Positions 60,231 through 64,000 of a stretch of DNA of 64,000 nt are shown in pieces. This stretch comes from Prosthecobacter gellanilyticus. GTDB lineage: Bacteria; Verrucomicrobiota; Verrucomicrobiia; Verrucomicrobiales; Verrucomicrobiaceae. The DNA lies in NCBI RefSeq assembly GCF_007992435.1, contig NZ_BKAG01000039.1:1-64000 (forward strand), given 5' to 3'. The first letter of the stretch is position 1. Each line of letters begins with the position of its first letter. A model generated the notes under the pieces. The model saw only the letters and a list, made by a program, of their open reading frames with translations, made no database searches and was not told the DNA's origin. Both the position numbers and the translations under genes were made by a program.

Positions 60231-63080
60231 CTACAGCGTCATCGGCTTCATGGCCGCTTCCTTTTCCAGGCTCGGCGGGATGGCGCGGCGGAAGTCATCC
60301 AGGCTGACAGGCTTGGTGAGGAAGGCATTCATGCCCGCCAGTTTACACTCCTCCTTCACCCCGGTCAGTGCGTGACCGGTCATCGCAATGATCGCCGGCT
60401 GGTTCTTGAGCTGGAAGTTCGAGCGGATGGCCTTCGCCGCATCAATGCCGCCCATCACGGGCATCTGCAGATCCATGAAGATCAGGTCATAGCCGGAGCT
60501 GGCGACCATTTCGATGGCCTCCTGGCCGTTGTTCGCGATGTCGATGCCCGTGTAGCCAAGCCGCTGCAGCAGCATGATGGCAATCTTTTGGTTCAGCGGC
60601 TGGTCTTCCACCAGCAGGATCCGCGCTGGATTCAGCTTGGCAAAGCTCTCGCCATCAGCCTTTGCCGCCGCGAGGATGGCCCGGTTCGTCGACTGGGAGA
60701 TCTGCGCATCATGTCCGGCAGAGCCCGCGCGCGAGCCTTCCACAGGTGGCGGCGCATCCAGCGCGGCGGGGGGCATGGATGAGAAGAAAGGACTCGCCTG
60801 CGCAGGTCCCGGCACCGCAAACGCTGGTAGGGAAGGCAGCGGTGTGATGGGCACCAGCGGGATGGCGGGCATTCCCGCCGCAGCAGCGGGCACCGGAGCA
60901 GGGCCAGTCGTGGCGATGGCCTGATAAAGCACGGGGTTTGAGCCTGCCGGGACACCGCCCATCATGGGCCGGAGCTTGGCAGACTGGCCGCCAGAGGCCT
61001 GCGCCATCACGGGAGCCGCACGTTCCTGCAGAGCGCCAGTGGCCACGCGGGGCATGCGGATCAGCTCACACAGATTTCGCAGCAGCTCACGCCGCTTCGC
61101 CGGCTTCGCCAGCTTGGCAAAACGGCTGCAGCCAGGCGGTGCATAATGGTCACGCAGCTTCCAGCGTGTCAGCGGCAGCAGCACGATGATCGCCACGCCC
61201 TGGGCCATGGCCACCTCGAGGATGGGCTGCGCACTTTCCGGAGTGTGATCACTGACATCTATCACCAGCACCGCCGCCTCCAGGAAATCACGCGCCAGGT
61301 CAGCGGGCGGCAGATCCACACGCGCCTGTGCCACTCCGGAGATGCCCCAGAGCTGCAGTGTCTGGGCCAGGATCTGCTGCGTGGTGTTGTGCGGGCTGTG
61401 ATAGATCACCCGGCGGTCTTTCACGGTCTCCAGCCAGCCTGACTCCTCTTCACGTCCTTCATTGTCCGGCGTGATGCGCAGCGGGATCTCAAAGAAGAAG
61501 TCTGAGCCGTGACCGCTCTCGCTGACCACGCTGATCTCCCCGCCCATGAGGCGGCAGAGCTTCCGGCAGATGGCGAGCCCGAGGCCCGTGCCGCCATACT
61601 TGCGCGTGGTGCTGGTGTCCGCCTGGATGAAGGCCTGGAAGAGCTGCCCGATCTTGTCAGAGGGAATGCCGATGCCCGTGTCACGCACGGAGAAATGAAT
61701 GTGCGGAATGTCCCCCTCCTTGGTGCGGCGGCTCACCTGCCGTGCGAGGATGAGGATCTCCCCCTTCTCAGTAAACTTGATCGCATTCCCCGCCAGGTTC
61801 ACCAGCACCTGTTTCACACGCTGGAAGTCCCCCAGGAAGAAGCGCGGCAGCGCTGCATCGACATGGAAATTGAGTTCGACGGCTTTCTCCGCCGCGCGGT
61901 AGGAGAAGACATCCGCCACCTCGGCCAGCAGCTTCTCCATGTCCACCGGCACGGCCTCCAGCTCCATCTTGCCAGACTCGATCTTCGAAAAGTCCAGGAT
62001 GTCACTGATCAGGTGCAGCAGGCTCTCACCGGAAGCGCGGATCATGCGCACCAGCTCCTCCTGCTCCGGTGCCAGCCCCATCTCCACCAGCAGTGAGGTG
62101 GTGCCGATGATGCCGTTCATCGGCGTGCGGATCTCATGACTCATGTTGGCCAGGAAGTCCCCCTTCGCCGCCGTGGCCTGCTCAGCCTGCTTTCTCGCCT
62201 GGTGGAAGTCAGCCAGGATCTGCGTGCGCCTGGTTTCCTCCGCTTGGAAGTGTGAGAGCGCCTCATTGAAGGCCGCCTGGATCTGGTCCAGGTCATCATG
62301 ACCTTTCGCTGGCAGACGATGGCTCAGATTTCCGGTCTGGATGGCCGTGAAGCCCTGCATGATGGCCCGCGTCTTGCGCGTGATGCTCAGCCCCAGCAGG
62401 TAAAAGCCCACCGCGGCAGGCAGCAGGCCAAAGGCGCCGCCCAGCAGCGGCACCATGAGCCTCGGCACGTTTAACAAATGATGCAGCTGCACCAGCGGCT
62501 GGCGCACGATGAGCGCGCCCGTGATTTTTCCCGACTTGTCTTCCAGAGGCCCGCCTGCGAAGAGCCATTCGCTCTTCCCCATCAGGCCCGCCTTCAAGCT
62601 CAGCGGCGCGTCTTCGATCGCCATCGAGGAGCCCGCCATGACGCGGAAAGTGATCTCCTTCATGCGCTCCTCATCAGGCTCCAGCGGAAGGTTCGCCGTG
62701 TCTGTCTCATGAATCACGATGTAAGGTGTGGTGCCCACCGCATGCGTGCCGTTCTCACGATCCGGCCCCGCAAACTCCAGCCGCAGCCCCAGTTGCTGGA
62801 TCATCGCCGGCACATCCACCACCTGCAGACGCATCTGCAGGTGCACGATCGCCTCCTCGTTGATGTTGCTGACACCCGTCAGATCCTCAGCCTGCAGATG
62901 CTGGGAGGTGATCTCCTTCTGCGCTTCACGCACGATGGACCCCAGATAAGCACGCTGGCTCAGCCTGAGGATGAGCAGCTCCTGCCAGAGAAAGGCGGCC
63001 GCGGTGACCAGCACGCCAATAATCATGGCGGCCACACCGAGGGTGGCAAATCTCTGGGAGATGGACATGCGGACTCTCAT
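60231..63080 (-). CDS. Hybrid sensor histidine kinase with degenerate and intact receivers
   Basis: A 949-residue membrane kinase. Helix 1 (about 12-34) and helix 2 (about 210-232) flank an extracytoplasmic sensor. HAMP follows (about 235-290, [20 protein letters not shown]), then HisKA with the phospho-acceptor near 315 ([15 protein letters not shown]) and a full HATPase ([34 protein letters not shown]). Residues about 553-665 look like a receiver that lost its acidic pair. A Pro/Ala-rich linker (about 670-815) leads to an intact receiver with E-D in LLVEDQPLN and phospho-acceptor near 868 ([11 protein letters not shown]). A start at residue 5 is possible. It overlaps the receiver gene upstream by 4 bp. 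No DNA-binding output is present, so a phosphorelay partner is expected. Confidence 0.93.
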   Translation of the reverse strand: MRVRMSISQRFATLGVAAMIIGVLVTAAAFLWQELLILRLSQRAYLGSIVREAQKEITSQHLQAEDLTGVSNINEEAIVHLQMRLQVVDVPAMIQQLGLRLEFAGPDRENGTHAVGTTPYIVIHETDTANLPLEPDEERMKEITFRVMAGSSMAIEDAPLSLKAGLMGKSEWLFAGGPLEDKSGKITGALIVRQPLVQLHHLLNVPRLMVPLLGGAFGLLPAAVGFYLLGLSITRKTRAIMQGFTAIQTGNLSHRLPAKGHDDLDQIQAAFNEALSHFQAEETRRTQILADFHQARKQAEQATAAKGDFLANMSHEIRTPMNGIIGTTSLLVEMGLAPEQEELVRMIRASGESLLHLISDILDFSKIESGKMELEAVPVDMEKLLAEVADVFSYRAAEKAVELNFHVDAALPRFFLGDFQRVKQVLVNLAGNAIKFTEKGEILILARQVSRRTKEGDIPHIHFSVRDTGIGIPSDKIGQLFQAFIQADTSTTRKYGGTGLGLAICRKLCRLMGGEISVVSESGHGSDFFFEIPLRITPDNEGREEESGWLETVKDRRVIYHSPHNTTQQILAQTLQLWGISGVAQARVDLPPADLARDFLEAAVLVIDVSDHTPESAQPILEVAMAQGVAIIVLLPLTRWKLRDHYAPPGCSRFAKLAKPAKRRELLRNLCELIRMPRVATGALQERAAPVMAQASGGQSAKLRPMMGGVPAGSNPVLYQAIATTGPAPVPAAAAGMPAIPLVPITPLPSLPAFAVPGPAQASPFFSSMPPAALDAPPPVEGSRAGSAGHDAQISQSTNRAILAAAKADGESFAKLNPARILLVEDQPLNQKIAIMLLQRLGYTGIDIANNGQEAIEMVASSGYDLIFMDLQMPVMGGIDAAKAIRSNFQLKNQPAIIAMTGHALTGVKEECKLAGMNAFLTKPVSLDDFRRAIPPSLEKEAAMKPMTL

Positions 63081-63529
63081 GAAGAAACAGCGGAGCTGGG
63101 GCTGCGGTCACGCATCAGGCAGCGCCGGACCACAGCACAGAGACTCTCGATCGGGTAAGGCTTCGTCAGGATGTCCACAAAGCCGAGCGCCTGGCAGAGG
63201 TCACGCGCATCTCCCTGGAAGAAGCCGCTGCACGCGATCACACGGAGATCAGGATCACTCACCTTCACGATCTCCAGCACATCAAAGCCGGACATGCCGC
63301 CTGGCAGGGTGATGTCCAGCACCAGCACACGGAAACGCTCCGCGTCCGGGCAGGGCTGCGCCAGGATCTGCAGAGCCTCCTCACCGGAGGGGCAGCCCAC
63401 CGCGCGAAATCCCTGGGACTCCAGGATGGCCACCGCCACGGCCAGCACATGCGGCTCGTCATCCACGACGAGAATACGGCCGGCAGCTCGTGAATGAGCG
63501 GAGGCCTCGGATGACGGTTTCATGGACAT
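63077..63529 (-). CDS. Stand-alone receiver-domain response regulator
   Basis: A 150-residue protein made only of a receiver domain after a short Ser-rich lead. The acidic pair is D-D in [10 protein letters not shown], the phospho-acceptor Asp is in [11 protein letters not shown], and the conserved Lys is in ILTKPYPIE. It has no output domain, so it would act through protein contact or as a phosphorelay intermediate. Its stop overlaps the hybrid kinase start by 4 bp, so the two are co-translated and probably work together. Starts at 63529 and 63523 are both possible. Confidence 0.92.
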   Translation of the reverse strand: MSMKPSSEASAHSRAAGRILVVDDEPHVLAVAVAILESQGFRAVGCPSGEEALQILAQPCPDAERFRVLVLDITLPGGMSGFDVLEIVKVSDPDLRVIACSGFFQGDARDLCQALGFVDILTKPYPIESLCAVVRRCLMRDRSPSSAVSS

Positions 63530-63582
63530 GATGGTAGCAGTTAATGTTAGGCGATCGGTGGGTGGGGGCTTCATTCGTCAGG

Positions 63583-64000
63583 TCAGGTGACCGCGGTGTA
63601 GGAGAGGCACTTGATCTCATCCAGGCTGGTATGACCGGCCATGACCTGGATGCAGCCTTCTTGATAAAGGGAGAAGAACCCGTTCTTGAAGGCCGCCGCG
63701 CGCAGGGCGGACATCGGCGCGGCCTCCTCGATGAGGTCACGCAGCTCCGTGCTCACCTCACAGATCTCCATGAGCGCCACACGGCCTGAGTAGCCCGTGC
63801 CATGGCACTCCTGGCAGCCCACCGGCATGTAGATCGGGGTGGTCACCGGCTGTGATATCACATTTTGTTTGGCAAACATCTCCTGCACGTCCTGCGGGAC
63901 CGGCATCGGCCGTTTGCAATAGGTGCAGAGCCTGCGCACGAGCCGCTGGGCCTGCGAGAGCGCCAGCGAATCCGCCAGCAGATACTTCTCCACCCCCATG
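63583..64000 (-). CDS. Type II secretion/type IV pilus ATPase, C-terminal part (GspE/PilB-like)
   Basis: The gene runs off the end of the window; only its last 138-139 residues are present. VRRLCTYCKRPMP and VGCQECHGTGYSGRVALMEI form the tetracysteine zinc motif (C-x2-C ... C-x2-C) and following strand typical of the C-terminal domain of GspE/PulE/PilB secretion ATPases. The family powers assembly of type II secretion pseudopili or type IV pili at the inner membrane. It is followed on the same strand by the receiver and hybrid kinase genes, 53 bp away, which may regulate pili or secretion. Confidence 0.9.
   Translation of the reverse strand, partial: MGVEKYLLADSLALSQAQRLVRRLCTYCKRPMPVPQDVQEMFAKQNVISQPVTTPIYMPVGCQECHGTGYSGRVALMEICEVSTELRDLIEEAAPMSALRAAAFKNGFFSLYQEGCIQVMAGHTSLDEIKCLSYTAVT

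Overview
The window looks like a chromosomal segment from a Verrucomicrobiota bacterium, most likely Verrucomicrobiaceae (Prosthecobacter/Verrucomicrobium-like). This is inferred from the gene complement: a giant autotransporter-repeat protein ending in a PEP-CTERM anchor, Tat-exported Gfo/Idh/MocA and sugar-isomerase-like enzymes, a type I sulfatase, an SHD1-domain secreted protein, a DUF4199 protein, high GC, and hairpin-rich intergenic repeats. No rRNA, tRNA, CRISPR array or insertion sequence was seen.

Layout. 1-11.2 kb: a minus-strand block (sugar isomerase-like enzyme, Nudix hydrolase, sulfatase), then a plus-strand block (DoxX, Gfo/Idh/MocA, discoidin-like secreted protein, tautomerase, DUF4199 protein, esterase), then prmC and prfA on minus. 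11.4-35.3 kb: one minus-strand gene of about 7,968 codons encoding a secreted beta-helical protein of more than 30 autotransporter-associated strand repeats, built from about five 3.6-4.7-kb supermodules and ending in PEP-CTERM. 35.3-36.3 kb: an AT-rich divergent promoter region. 36.3-38.7 kb: a sensor kinase and OmpR-type regulator pair. 38.8-46.1 kb: housekeeping and membrane genes (pentapeptide protein, lipA, a beta-hydroxyacid dehydrogenase with an MFS transporter, AcpH-like phosphodiesterase, TPR membrane protein, SHD1 protein). 46.2-53.0 kb: a plus-strand cluster of YjbQ, methyltransferase, a pyruvyltransferase-glycosyltransferase fusion, a mini-RNase III-like protein, an AMP-forming acyl ligase, a fold-III PLP decarboxylase and an acyl carrier protein. 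53.1-59.9 kb: a GNAT-like protein, an acidic unknown, a TerB-like protein, a membrane-anchored protein, a large secreted protein of possible alpha/alpha-barrel fold, an alpha/beta hydrolase and a tiny membrane protein. 60.2-64 kb: a hybrid kinase, a stand-alone receiver and the C-terminal end of a GspE/PilB-type ATPase.

How it fits together. The ligase, decarboxylase and carrier-protein trio resembles gene families that accompany exosortase/PEP-CTERM exopolysaccharide loci. With the pyruvyltransferase-glycosyltransferase fusion it suggests a surface-polysaccharide module, and the giant PEP-CTERM protein is a plausible client of the same export and sorting system. No exosortase gene lies in the window. 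The two-component pair transcribed divergently from the giant gene is a candidate regulator of it.

The main unexplained structures are non-coding. (1) A modular hairpin family with an ATAGCC linker has three copies, two of them large inverted dimers. (2) Five blocks of exact 10-bp-phase repeats lie between the sulfatase and DoxX genes. (3) Two copies of an AT-rich hairpin are built on GTAGAAA repeats. (4) A GCGGATTCGGAGATCCGC repeat is scattered around the first three genes.
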